Positions 1-11,665 of a DNA stretch of 64,000 nucleotides are shown here, piece after piece. The notes beneath the pieces were generated by a model that saw nothing but the letters and a program-made list of their open reading frames with translations, was not told the DNA's origin and did no database searches. Numbering within the stretch: position 1 is the first letter of the stretch; every line of letters begins with the position of its first letter. The stretch covers positions 65,993,001 through 66,057,000 of the forward strand of contig BRKX01000003.1 of assembly GCA_026008535.1 (NCBI GenBank). The letters are read 5' to 3'. This DNA comes from Perilla frutescens. Lineage: Eukaryota; Streptophyta; Magnoliopsida; Lamiales; Lamiaceae. The translations under genes and the position numbers were made by a program.

Positions 1-1227
1 CAATTTTGTCGTTCAAATATATTAAATGAATGTAAAGAATGCGATTTACTTTTAAATAAAGTGCCATTTTACGAAAGGAAAAAAAAAATACTGTTTTCTA
101 AAATGTTTGTTCTTTTGTAATTAATTGAACAGTTTTTCACTCAACGTAACAACGTGCAATAGCAATAGGTCATATATATAATTTTTCATTTTTATGTTTT
201 CTTATAATCTAGGTCTCTAAATTTTACACTTTATGTTCGAAGCTATAAATTGTTGTGAGAAAGGAGAAAAAATTTGACTATATTATGAAGGAAGGAAAAA
301 AATTTGGAAAATTATAATTTAATACTTACATTTTTTGTTCTTTTTAAAAATAGACCATTTTTTTCAAAATTATCAAAACAATACCCATATTTTAAAAAAT
401 TTACAAATCTAATATTTTATCCATTTTCGAGCCGAAAATTATATGTAATTGATTATATTTTAAGATTTATTAATTGGAGATTTTTTTTTACTCGGCTGGG
501 AAAATAGAAATATTGAAATAAAATTAATTATGTATGATTTTTGGGCTGTAAAATTGACCAAACATTATATTTGCAATTTTTTTTATAAAAAAAGGTTATT
601 GTTTTGTTCATTTTTAAAAAATGGACTATTTCTTAAAAGAGCACAAAATGTAAGTATTAAAGAATAATTTATCGAAAAAATCTATATTTTTTCAGTTTAA
701 GTTGGAGGGTAGGAGGAGAGGAGGGATAGAAGGTATCATGAGATTGAACTATACCTCTATACATATTAGGCCAATCCCTTCACATCGGAAGTCGTCCATC
801 CCAATTATATAGTTTTTATCATTATTTTAGGGTGTCCCAAATTAAATATATAGTCTCATTACTATAATTAATATAATTTTTCATAGTAATGTACAAATAC
901 ATCATTGTTAGATTTTGAAAATTAAAAACTAATCACTTAAATTTTTAAAAGTTGTAAATCTTAAATAGGGGTAATGGTGGAAGTTTAGCTTTTATATCTT
1001 ATTTTCATAAATATTTTCAATATACGCGCAAGTAAAAATGGACTGTATAGTCGGGTCGGAGTGAGTATTATGTAGTCGATATTACGAGTTTGAACTCTAT
1101 TAATGTTTTTCGAGTTGAATCCCTTGCATTACTGGAAATTTTCTAAGTGCAATTTTTATTAGTTTCTCTGTAGTAATTTATAAGTTGGAGTTTACTTAAA
1201 TTTTCTTAATGTAGTTTGTATCTCGTG
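1..1227. other. AT-rich intergenic DNA, no gene seen
   Basis: Very AT-rich sequence with only short chance ORFs. Around 1040-1110 a stretch resembles a decayed tRNA-derived SINE: a B-box-like GAGTTTGAACTC lies downstream of a short GC-richer head. This is too weak to list on its own. No splice-like or protein-like signal was recognised. Confidence 0.6.
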
Positions 1228-1645
1228 TCAGATGAGATTTTCTATTTCAAATTTAGTGTTTCAACCCGTCAATTTTTTTCGTCAATTTTAGTTTATTATG
1301 TTTTAGTTTAATTTTATTATTATTTTTTTAGGGTTCACCCACCCAACTAGGGTTTATAATTACTTTTTAATATTTAATTTTCAAAGAAATAATTATTACG
1401 GTTGATTATTTTAAAATATATGATTGGTAATTTTTTAAATTTTAATCTTTTGTTAATAAATATGACTAGGTCAATTATGTTTTTTTTTTTCACTCACACA
1501 CCCGACCTATGATATTGAGGAGATTTGAACACGTAACCTTTGATTATAATTAATTTTTATTTTTATAATATATATTATTAAATTTGTAAATTCTATCATA
1601 ATGTACGGATTGGAACAATTCAAATAGAGATTTCATCCGATCTCA
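1228..1645 (+). repeat. MITE of the window's GATCCTCTATT family (copy 1)
   Basis: The block aligns along its whole length with the reverse complement of the element at 22295-22680. It shares the end motif (gatttcatcc, related to ggatcctctatt), the phrase 'gtgtttcaa' near the end, and the internal landmark 'agggttcaccca' followed by 'tagggtttataatta'. The copy is interrupted at about 1482-1545 by a T-tract and SINE tail. It has no coding capacity, which fits a non-autonomous DNA element. Confidence 0.6.
1482..1545 (-). mobile_element. 5'-truncated tRNA-derived SINE inside MITE copy 1
   Basis: A poly(T) tract (poly(A) on the minus strand) is followed by sequence closely matching the 3' part of the SINE at 18558-18665: 'actcacacacccgacc', then 'gatattgaggagatttgaac'. 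The A-box part is missing. The MITE sequence resumes directly after it, so the SINE arrived after the MITE. Confidence 0.5.
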
Positions 1646-1673
1646 TGTTGTTTATTTTATTTTATTTTATTTT

Positions 1674-2020
1674 GGGTTAATAGGCTCTAATATCACAACC
1701 TTTTCATCTTTTTTGATTTTTCACACAACCTTTCAATTTTTGTAATAATTCCAAAACTTTACCTTTTTATTGCAATTATACCATAGAATGAAAATTAATC
1801 TGATGTGGCATAAATTTTTTTACACATGTGCATTCTTAATCTGATGTGGCATATATTAAATCATGACGTGGTTTAATTAATTAAATATAATTCCTAAATT
1901 AAAGAAAAAATACAATCCCTAAATTGAAGAAAAAAACATGGACAACTCTCTTCTCATATCTAATCTTCACGTCTTCACCATATTCAACTTCAATTTCACA
2001 ATCTCGATCCTCTCTTCTAT
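1674..2020 (+). repeat. Left terminal inverted repeat of the MULE
   Basis: Pairs with 8228-8576 on the opposite strand with scattered mismatches and small indels. Identity runs from the outer GGGTTAA inward past 'cgtcttcaccatattcaac' at about 1970-1988. The apparent ORF starting at 1938 lies inside this arm and is not treated as a gene. Confidence 0.8.
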
Positions 2021-3156
2021 GTGGACGTTTTGTTCAATCTATTCCACGATAGGTTCTCGGAGTCCAATGACGATGGCGAGATCTCCAGTGATGCGGTTTC
2101 ATCGGCTTGATCTCAGGCAACATCAAATACCCAAAGAGTGAGGTCTGCTGACATGAAAAATGTCGCTACTGCCGCTGTTAAAGCAAGCAGATTGTATCGA
2201 GAATTGAATGCAGATACCGTGAAGCATTTTGTAAGTCTTGACAAGATTGTCCCTTTATTTTCATTAACTTCATATTTATTTTAAAGGGTATATTGTTCTT
2301 CTGATTTTCTTAAGTATACACTTCCAATTTTTCAATTTAGAGAGTACATTCTTCTTTTGTTCAATCCAAAAAGTGGACTAAGGAAAATCAGATGAACTGA
2401 CGCTAGTTGTTTCATTATCCATACAAGAGTTAAAAATTTCTTCAAATATTCTCATGTTGGTTTTTTGCGATTTAGTTTTTGAATTCTAATTTATACTGCA
2501 TGATAAATTGCATGAATACATGGGAATGATGTTAGATGTGCACAATGCGGACTAATAGCAGAATAAGGCAGCTACAGACCTTCTGTGCCCTGGAACTATC
2601 TAGCTCTTATCGACTAGGCCGAATGACTTCTTTCTTTTCGAACTTAAAGTCCAGTTTGTTAATACCTAGTTGCTAATATCCGAAGAATACATGTGTGTTT
2701 ATTACGTTCTTGTAATATGAAAAATGTGTTTATGATGTTTACAAAAGAGATTAATCCGTTTCTCCAGAACTGATAAATGTGTTTATGATGTTTTCAGAAA
2801 CAAGAAATGAAATTGCTTATGATGTTTGTGGCCTTGTTGTTGACATCTCCGACATGTCATTTGCATAGGAAACCTAATAGATTTGGCATCTTCTTTCTCT
2901 TCCAATGCCCTTCTTTTTTTTTCTTTTGCCTACCAGGCATTCTTCTCACCAATGGTGGTTGTACTGACTCTCCAGGTGCATCATGCCACATTTTAGGCCC
3001 ATTGCAGGGTTTTATACCAAATCTATATGTCTCAATATAATTTTTCATTGAGTAATACTGATGTATAAAATCAGCAGGGTCTCGCTTCAAGAAGTTTATT
3101 GAGAGCAAGCATGAACATAGGGATTCCAGTTAGGTCCCATACTCTGCATGTGCATG

Positions 3157-4111
3157 CAAAGGCGTCTCCAGGGGGAGGCCACCTAGGCATGGGCCTAGGG
3201 CCTCCCCCACTATTAGGGCCTCATTTTTTTAAATTTTTTTATTAATTATATATTTAAATAAATATAACTAAATTAAAAATAAAATAAACCAAACCTTTAT
3301 ACACAAGAAAGAAAAAAACGAGAGTTTAAAAAAGCAAGATTTGAGCAGTTTATAATATACCTAATATATAATTATTAATTATATATTTTCTGTTGTTAGT
3401 TGATAATGCTCTTTCTTCACTCAAAGCAAGATTTGAGCAGTTTAAAAAGTATGAAGAGATTTTTGGATTTCTATTCAATTTGGAACAGTTGAAAGATGCA
3501 GATGACGAGAGTTTGAAAAGTTCATATGCAACATTGGAGAATGTTTTGAAACATGAGGATAACTATGATATTTGTGTGCATGACTTATTTTCAGAACTAC
3601 AGTTGTTGAGAAAAACATTTCCTAGCGGATTAACTCGGCCAATTGAAGTTTTGGAGTACATAAAAAATCTGCGTTATGGATTTCCTAATGCCTGGGTATC
3701 TTATAGAATATTATTGACTATACCAGGGACTGTAGCATCAGCTGAAAGAAGTTTCTCCAAGCTAAAGTTGATAAAGAATTATCTTCGATCAACTATGTCA
3801 CAAGATAGATTGAATGGTTTGGTCATGTTATCTATTGAGAAAAAAATGGTAGCTGAGCTTAAATACAATGTTTTGATTGATACTTTTGCACAACAAAAAG
3901 CGCGAAGAGTGTGAACTTAGTTAGTGTTTATTTTCCAAAAATATTATTTGTTGATGAATTGGTTTACGTGGTTTTGATTATATTTTATTTTTTCATTGTT
4001 CACTAGTGTTTAAGATTTTTCATTTAACACCAACTATAAGCATATAGTAAAATATTTGTTTTAAATAGATATATATTTGCTAGGGTCTCATAAATCCTGG
4101 AGATGGCCCTG
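3157..4111 (+). mobile_element. hAT element nested in the MULE transposase gene, 8-bp target duplication
   Basis: A 955-bp element flanked by a perfect 8-bp direct repeat TGTGCATG at 3149-3156 and 4112-4119, the length expected for hAT insertions. Its ends form a 16-bp imperfect inverted repeat: CAAAGGCGTCTCCAGG on the left, CAGGGCCATCTCCAGG on the right read inward. It encodes only the end of a hAT transposase, so it is a shortened, non-autonomous derivative. Removing it with one copy of the repeat rejoins the MULE SWIM finger in frame. Confidence 0.92.
3393..3914 (+). pseudogene. C-terminal fragment of a hAT transposase (dimerisation domain)
   Basis: The last part of a hAT transposase of the zinc-finger MYM-type-1-like group. 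The hAT dimerisation domain is plain near the C terminus: TVASAERSFSKLKLIKNYLR followed by SQDRLNGLVMLSIE. The frame is open for 173 codons to a stop at 3912-3914, but no upstream ATG or N-terminal catalytic region exists in the 955-bp element. A 22-bp sequence beginning AAAGCAAGATTTGAG occurs at 3331-3352 and again at 3423-3444, suggesting that the internal deletion that shortened the element left a small duplication. Confidence 0.85.
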
Positions 4112-6679
4112 TGTGCATGACTTGGAAGCAATGTTCACCACAAATTGATCATCATGCAAATGAACTTCATATTTATCTCCTATTGCAGGATGTGTAATAC
4201 CTTCTTGGGAATCATATTTCATTTTCTCAATTTTGGCTCTAATGTTTGGACAGATACTGTCACTGGCACTACTAATCTCTTCCAGCTTATTAAATTGTCT
4301 TTTCATCAGGGCATTTTTTTATATCCTCCAATATATGATACACATGCTTCATTCTTGCAACAACAACAAAACCATTGAAGGTCTCACTAATATTATTACT
4401 ATCAATCATGTCGCACATTGGTAATGTAGAAATGAAAGCCTTACAAAACTTTTGAGGATTTCTTTCTAGGAAATTGGTGTATGCAGCTTCATTTCAGCCT
4501 CTAAATCTTCTAATGCAATTTTGTAGGATTCCATGTATGTACTGCAGCATGCTCTCCAAAACAAGTTCTTTAAAGTTGAGCCTTTGAATTGCTTCTTCCA
4601 ATTACAGTACACATGTCTAACACAATTTCTATGCTCAGCAAATGGAGTCAGCTTGCTAACTGCATTGATTAGACCCTACAAAAACTCGTAACTTTATGAT
4701 CAATGACTTAAATAATTAGAAACAAATAAAAATTAAAATATAATGATTAATACCTTTTGTTGGTCACTGATGAAGGTATAACCTAATCAATCACTTATGC
4801 CTAGTTCTTCAAATAAAATTGTGAGAAACCATGTCCAACATTCTTCATTTTCTATTGTAGCTACTGCCCAAGCAATTGGATACATTTGGTTGTTTGCATC
4901 CTAAGTAACCGCACACAGCAAAACTCCTCCCAATGATGTTTTCAAGAAACACCCATCAAAGCCTATAATTGGCCTACAACACTTGATGAACCCTTTCTTC
5001 AATGAGCTAAACCCAATATATAATCCCTTAAACACACTAGCTTTACCTAACAGTAGATCAAATCTACCATCCTTGTCAACCCTCATCAACTCTACAATAT
5101 AACTTCTCAACTTTCCATACTGTTCTCTGACTGATCCTCTCAATTGTGTAAGTGCTTTAAACTTTGCATCAGATAGTCTCCATTTAGTAATTTGACATGC
5201 AAACCTTTCCATTATATCAGCTTCTAAATCCTTCACATACCAATTTGGATTCACTCTAAATTTGTTCAAGTACTCATTTGCAATCCAGTTAGATGAAACT
5301 TGTTTGTTGTTCATCGCTCTGGGACATTTGTGATCACCACTAAGAGACTTAATGGCAAATGTCCCATCTATTTTAACTACACTGGCATAGAGTCTCCAAC
5401 CACATTCTGGGTTGCAATACGCCTCACATTGTTCTTTATTGCATCTTCTGCAATGGATTAGATGCCCATTTTCAATTGCATGTTTCTAGACAGCACGTTT
5501 GCATTGAAAACTATCCTCAAATCTCATTCCCAATACTAATTTTAGTAACTTATGATCACATTTTGGATCATAAGTTACTTTACGATGCTTCCTTCTTATG
5601 TAACCTTGATCATCAAATCAATCTTCATCTTCAGAAGAATCAGAGTTAACTTCATCTTCTGATTCATCATATTCATACATAAATCCATCATCTACTGCTT
5701 TTGGTGACTCTCCGGTAGACATTATAGTTCTACCTAACTAAACTTGTGTAGTTAGTATACCCAATTCATGTGTAGCTTTTATATTTCTCTTGTCACATCT
5801 TGCTTGTATATACTCATCGTCTTCAGATGCTAACTCTTTATCACTCATGCTATCATCAGTTTCACTTTTCCCTACAGGTTTGTAATATGTGTCTTCATCT
5901 GGGTTGTCATATTCAAAATCCACATCAAGTTCTGGTGTATTTTCAATCCCCTCTGCAATCTGATCACTAGCTTTCATAGATACATTAGTTTTCTCTGTAA
6001 CATTAATAGAAGCACATGCAATATCTCCCACTATCCCAGTAACATATCCACTCTTCTTTCCATTATCAACATAAATAGCTATGAAATTGCACTTATTCGA
6101 CAAAAATATAAGCATATCTAGTACATCTTTGTCATCATGCAACACCTTGTATACATTACTCTTAGGGACTTTGAAAGACAAACTACTCCAACTGGTATAC
6201 CCTAACTTCTCCACTTCATCCTCTAAGTCAAGATAACCAAATTTATCATTGTCAAAGAAATGTCGGATTGTTAACTCACCGCCCGAATATACTTTATCAC
6301 CATCCAACAGTGTATGAAATTGACCCCCATGATGAATGTAAATGGAAAAATTATCACTACAAAATATAAAAAAATGGTTATTGTTCAATGCAAGTGTTTT
6401 TTCACTAATCGACAACATACAACTGTGTAAATATATGTTAATTAATTCTAATGCCCACTTGTATTAAACTAATCTCATTGTTCGATTAAATGATTTTTTT
6501 CCCTAATAAACCGTAACATGAATCCAATACGAATGAAAATTAAAATAGAAGAAAATGGGTCTACGACACATGTGTATTTTACACAACTTTTGGATATGAA
6601 TTGATGTACTTTATTATGTGAAGTTGTGTATTTTATATAGCTTGTGTGCTCAATTTATTATCATTTGGAATTTTTGATG

Positions 6680-8040
6680 TGTTTGATAGTTTTGCAGTAA
6701 TTGTTGTGCTTTCATTGCATATTTGAAGCAAAAGTAGTGAATACGGACAAGAAGAGTTAAATGGGTGTTTAATTAAGTTTTTGGGCTTAATAAAATACTT
6801 AATGGAAGCCTAATGGATCGGATTAAGTTATCAAAACTCAAAGAAATCTGAAGCCATACTTGAAGTAGGGGTCGGTCGACCCGGGAGAGCTCGATCGACC
6901 CAACTCAGTGCAAATTGTGAAGAGGTGGGTTGACCTGGCTCAGCTGGTCTGGGTCGACCCTATGTTAAAATAGGGCTTTGGGTCGATCCGGATGGCTTGG
7001 TCAATCCGAGTGTGACGGATCTGCGGGAACTTGATTTTCTCACTCCAATTCAGGGTTTCTAACCTACACATAAAAGCCTCCATTTTGATACACGAAAATA
7101 ACAAGTCTTAGAAGAGTCATATGCATCCAAGAGAGAAGAGAAAGAAGAAGAAGTTGTCGTCTACTCAAGAGGAAACGCCAAGGTTGTTACAGACGAAGTA
7201 CCATTGCAGAGAAGACGGAGTCATCGAATTACATCTTGTTCTTCGGTTACCTTTATTTTCTACTGACATGAATACTGAAACTCTGATGATGTTTATTTAT
7301 TTTATTATGTCTAGCTAAATTTGTAGCTAGGTATTAGGGATTGGAACCTGTGGATTTTTATATATGATTTGATTACTTTTTCTTCCTGTTGTCTCTCGGG
7401 GTTTGATTTCTATGATTTATTTTATATCTTGTATGGATGCTTGATCACCATTTATGCATGCTAGTTGTTAATCTGAAGCACTGACCAGAGAATGATTAAT
7501 GATAGATAAAAATCAGATTATGTGTGCTTGGAAGGACCGACCAAGTAAACAAGTATCACATAGGGTTGAATAGATCTTCGAGTACTTGATTATGAGTAAT
7601 GACATGTGTGAAGAACCGACCGCAGTGAAGTGCATGCTCATTATATCTATGTTATGGTATATGCCTTAAAACAACAGCCTGATAACAGTCTAGTGATCCC
7701 CCACCATTGATAAATTAAAGACAGATAATTAGTCGGGTTGAGAGAATCAATAAATATAGTAAAATGATATAGTAAATCCATGTTCCCTAAAACCTAGTAT
7801 TTTTCGCCTATTTGGTTTATTTCAGTATTTCAGTATATCTTTGTTTTGTGTTTTTATTTTATGTTTGTTATTTTTATTTCTCTTTATCTGAGTGTTTCGA
7901 GTATCGATATTAATTAGGTGCTTGTGTTTAAGAATGAGTAAATATGATCTTTGTGGGATATGATACTCTTGCTCACCTAGGTATTACGATAATACCGTGC
8001 ACTTGCGGTACGATTTATTTATTAAATAAATAGCGTATCA
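6680..8040 (+). mobile_element. Probable solo LTR of a Ty3/gypsy (Tat/Athila-like) element inside the MULE
   Basis: Between the MULE gene and its right arm lies sequence that looks like a plant Tat/Athila LTR. It starts about TGATAGTTTTGCAG and has a GC-richer part with repeated GGTCGACC-like palindromes (6870-7010). A TATA-like 'ataaaag' lies near 7070. The end 'ccgtgcacttgcggt ... gcgtatca' at 8040 is the usual end of such LTRs. No primer-binding site follows, which fits a solo LTR. I could not find a matching 5-bp target duplication, so the borders are approximate. A related end, inverted, occurs at 41585-41660. Confidence 0.4.
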
Positions 8041-8227
8041 GTTTATGTGTCTGCCATTTTCGTTGCACCAGAGCTGAACAAGAAACACTTACGGAGGGGG
8101 CTACCGCGGACCCAAACAACTCAATTGTCGGGACATTTTTGTTAAAAAAACTCCGCTCAACCCCTTTAATTTCAAATGGATTGTTCATCTTTCAAAGATT
8201 TTTTATTCTCGTGGTTCCATATGATGA

Positions 8228-8576
8228 AGATTTGAAGAGAATGATGAGATCGTGAAGTTGAAGTTGAATATGGTGAAGACGTGAATATTAGATATGAAAG
8301 GAGAGTTGCCCGCGTTTTTTTCTTCAATTTACGGATTACATTTTTTCTTCAATTTAGGAATTATATTTAATTAATTAAACCATGCCATTTAATATATGCC
8401 ACATCAGATTAAGAATGCACATGTGTAAAAAAAATTTATGCCACATCAGATTAATTTTTATTCTATGGCATAATTGCAACAAAAAGGTAAAGTTTTAGAA
8501 TTATTAAAAGAATTGAAAGATTGTGTTAAAAACCCAAAAAAAGATGAAAATGATGTAATATTAGACCTGTTAACCC
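8228..8576 (-). repeat. Right terminal inverted repeat of the MULE
   Basis: Partner of the arm at 1674-2020. Read on the minus strand from 8576 it repeats the same landmarks in the same order: GGGTTAA, 'aattatgccatagaat', two 'aatctgatgtggcat' motifs, and 'cgtcttcaccatattcaac'. Confidence 0.8.
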
Positions 8577-8778
8577 TTTTATTTTTTAAAACCCATTGAG
8601 TTAAAGCTGCCAAGTAAATAATGTTAAGACTTGACCCCTACAAAATTAGCAAACTGTGAAGCTATTCTTGACAAAGGGCTCGATTATTTGGATTAGAACT
8701 GGCTTCCGCCGTCCAATTTTCAAAAATAGCAATTCGCAAAAGCTCCTCAAATTTTCGGCTTCGGTTCGAAGATGAATC

Positions 8779-10304
8779 ATGAATGCCTATAATATAGTCC
8801 ATTTGATCCACGATTGTACAAATAGTAGCCGTTTCTCGCACTGCCAACAGCCTCATTTGCACGTTCTGAAATCTGGGTTCATCTCTAACTCCTTTGTTTC
8901 GACATCTATGATTAATTTCTACTTGAAGTTTGAACTCCTGCATGATGCCCACCATTTGTTCGACGAAATTCCTGTACCGAGTGTAGTTACTTGGAACTCT
9001 TTGATTCGGGATATGTTCATTCTGGGCAGTTTCGTAAATCGCTGAAGCTATTTTCTCGGCTGGAAAAATCTAATCTTGCTGCAGATTCGTACTCGTTTAC
9101 TGCTGCTTTGTGTGCTTGTGGTCAGTTGAGCAGAGTGCAGGTGGGAAGGTATTTGCATTCCAAGATTGTGAAGCATGGTGTTGAATGCAGTGTTTTTGTG
9201 GCTAATTGCTTGATTGATATGTATGGGAATTGTGGTTACGTTGCAGATGCAATGAAGGTTTTCGGAGATATGGTTGAGAAGGATGATATTTCATGGAATT
9301 CTGTTCTTGCTGCAAATGCTAGAAATGGTGTGCTTGATTTGGCATTTTCTGTTTTCCATCAAATACCTGATCCGGATCCCATCTTGTACAAATTGATGGT
9401 GTCACGAAGTTTGGAGTAGTAGAAGATGTTATAACTCTGCTGTCCAAAATGCCAAGCCCGAATTCATCTTGTTGGAATGCGATCATAACAGGGTATGCAA
9501 ACAGAGGCAGAGCAGAGACGCTATGAATTTTTTCTGCAAAATGCATTCTTGTGGTGTTCCTATGGATGAGTTCACATTTTCGAGTGTTTTGAGCGGCATT
9601 GCCAGTTTATCAGCCATCATGTTGGGGAGTTTGACACATTGTTGCACGTTGAAGCGTGGTTTAGAAGTGTATGTTGTAGTCGGGAGTGCTCTTACAGACA
9701 TGTATTTCAAATGTGGACAGGTAGAAGAGGCAGAAAAATTGTTTCAATACTCCCAGAGAAGAATTTGGTCACTTGGAACGCGTTGATATCAGGATATGCA
9801 CATAATGGCAACTCGAACAGGGTGTTTGAACTCTTTGAGAAGTTGAAGGCAATGAAAAATTTGCAGCCGGATGAAATCACTTTCCTCAATGTTTTATCAG
9901 CATGTTGGCATAGTGGGATCCCCTTAAACGTCGCCAAAGATTACTTTGAATCGATGATGAATGTCTACATGATTGATCCGATGTCAGAGCATTGTTGTTT
10001 GATGATAAAGCTGATGGGGCAAGAAGGGAATGTAGGCAATGCAGAGAAGATGATTAATGAACTCAGATACGAAAGTTGTGGAATGGTTTGGAAAACATTG
10101 CTTCGTGCTTGTGTAACTTGTGGGGATGTTGAAGTTGCAGAGGTGGCAGCTCGGAAGGTGATGGAGCTCGAGAGGGAGAATGTCTATGTGATGATGTCGA
10201 ATATCTATGAGAGCCATGAAAAATGGGACGACACAGCTAGAATTAGGAGAGTGATGAAGGAGAGGAAGGTGAGAAAAGAAGCTGGTTGTAGTTGTATGGA
10301 TTGA
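8779..10304 (+). pseudogene. PLS-class pentatricopeptide repeat protein (At5g47460-like), frameshifted
   Basis: Translations in three frames join into one intronless PPR protein with typical repeats: HLFDEIPVPSVVTWNSLI, VFVANCLIDMYGNCGYVADA, CWNAIITGYANRG, SALTDMYFKCGQVEEAEKLF and LVTWNALISGYAHNG. An E-type C-terminal region follows (HCCLMIKLMGQEG, ending KVRKEAGCSCMD). Such proteins normally enter mitochondria or plastids and bind organelle RNA, often for C-to-U editing. The reading frame breaks near 9008, 9396, 9522 and 9745; each break is explained by loss of one or two bases relative to the expected repeat. The flanking xylosidase genes have clean frames, so decay is likelier than sequencing error. 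The resemblance to Arabidopsis At5g47460 is from memory. Confidence 0.8.
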
Positions 10305-10849
10305 ACAGGTTCATATCTCAGTTCCAATTTTTTCTGGTGCATTCATATATATTCCCTTATGAGTAAGTGAGAGTTTAAGAACTCTTGTAATCTATCCTTT
10401 TTCTGGGCGAGGAGGAGTAACTCGCAGTTGGTACTCGTGAATGCACGTGTTCTAGGTAAAGTTGTATTTCATATGTGTCGGTGAACATTGAAACTCGTGA
10501 TTTTCGGGCAGGAACATAGCCAGCCAATCAGACATGATTTTATAGTTTAGTAGGTTTGTTCGGTGGTTAGTTGGGGATATATAGGGCGGGGTAGCAGGTG
10601 CGTGGTGAGCGTTTTGAAAGCTTCCTAGCTATAGTGATTATAAATTTATTACCACATTTTGATTACTTATTTTGAGCCATTATATTGCTTCTGCTTATAG
10701 TTCAAAATGTTAATTTGTTACTCTCTCCCACACACACACAACCTACCTACTACCTCAGCACACACTTAACTACCCCCAATTACACAAACAAAATTTCACT
10801 TCAAGCATCTTTAGAAACATATTTCCTCCCAAAAGCCACATTAAAAAAA
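10305..10849. other. Intergenic region and presumed promoter of xylosidase 1
   Basis: No ORF of interest. It contains an ordinary plant promoter-like AT-rich sequence with a small CA-rich tract (10730-10770) just before the start codon. No unambiguous TATA box at the expected distance was identified. Confidence 0.4.
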
Positions 10850-11631
10850 ATGAGACAATTTATCCAATACATCATTCCTCTCACAATAGCAATCACAATC
10901 TCTCTCATACTAACATTCAAGAACCAGTCTCACTCCACTGTCCAACCCCTCCCACCATTCTCATGCAGCCCCAACAGTCCATCCACGACCTCATTTGCCT
11001 TCTGCAACACCACCCTCACCATCAACGAGCGGGCCCTCGACCTTATCACGCGCCTAACTCTCGATGAGAAGATCAGCCAGCTTGTGAACAAGGCGGCCGC
11101 CATCCCACGGCTGGGCATCCCCTACTACCAGTGGTGGTCGGAGGCTTTGCATGGTGTCGCAGTGGCAGCCGGAGTTGAGAATGGTTTCTCCTTCAATGGG
11201 AGTATTCGAGCAGCCACCAGTTTCCCTCAAGTTATACTCACAGCAGCTTCATTTGATGCTCATCTATGGTATAGAATTGCTAAGGTTAGTACAATTATTT
11301 TTTAACCAAAAAGAAAAAGAAAGATTTTTATTGGAATCTTTATCTGTATATTCTGTCTTGAGATAAGGTAAATTATTCAGCCTATGGGACCGAAGCTCTG
11401 AATAGGACTTAAATTATTTGAACATAATTTGTCGTTTGATTTTTAATCTGCTTGTTTGTTTGTTTATGCATATTTTTGTCCAAATTAAAAACAGGTGATC
11501 GAGTAGTCACTATCTGCATATCACGAAAATTATTTAGATAAAATAATATATAACCATACATAACCTTGAACAAACAATATTTTTATTATTTTCAATCTCA
11601 GATTTTATTTTATAATTGTAAGCCATTACTC

Positions 11632-11665
<34 letters not shown>

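Larger units (their letters stand above)
2857..6418 (-). pseudogene. MULE transposase (MuDR-type) with nonsense codons and a hAT insertion
   Basis: On the minus strand the order of parts is that of plant MULE transposases. An N-terminal PB1-like domain lies at about 6360-6060 (motif IHHGGQF), then an acidic linker, then a MuDR-type zinc-binding region at about 5560-5370 (cysteines in HCRRCNKEQC and ECGWRL). The DDE transposase core follows (first Asp in IGFDGCFLK near 4955; second Asp in ISDQQKG near 4755), then a CCHC SWIM finger and a C-terminal tail (DFIHQYYS; PPLVRRMPGR). A short intron is likely at about 4676-4755, with GT and AG ends on the minus strand, since coding continues cleanly across it. 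At least four in-frame stops lie before or inside the core (near 5742, 5618, 5488 and 4902). The SWIM finger is split by the hAT element. The exact start is uncertain and the 5' end may include an extra intron near 6365. Confidence 0.85.
1674..8576 (-). mobile_element. Mutator-like element (MULE), full length but dead, with nested insertions
   Basis: The element has matching inverted ends about 350 bp long. They start GGGTTAATAGG on the left and, reverse-complemented, GGGTTAACAGG on the right, and stay similar inward through 'aatctgatgtggcat' and 'aattcctaaatt'. It is flanked by an identical 9-bp direct repeat, ttttatttt, at 1665-1673 and 8577-8585; that length is typical of Mutator insertions, although the repeat is low in complexity. 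Inside is a minus-strand MULE transposase gene (about 6418 to 2857). The hAT element at 3157-4111 and an LTR-like block at about 6680-8040 are later insertions. Several stop codons show that the element is no longer autonomous. Confidence 0.85.

Noticed and set aside
1938..2141. 67-codon ORF as a gene
   Set aside because: It begins inside the MULE left inverted repeat and has no matching protein motif; the other arm has no equivalent frame.
8779..10304. Sequencing error as the sole reason for PPR frame breaks
   Set aside because: Neighbouring xylosidase exons (over 4.6 kb of coding sequence) have no such breaks, so true decay is favoured; reads are needed to be certain.
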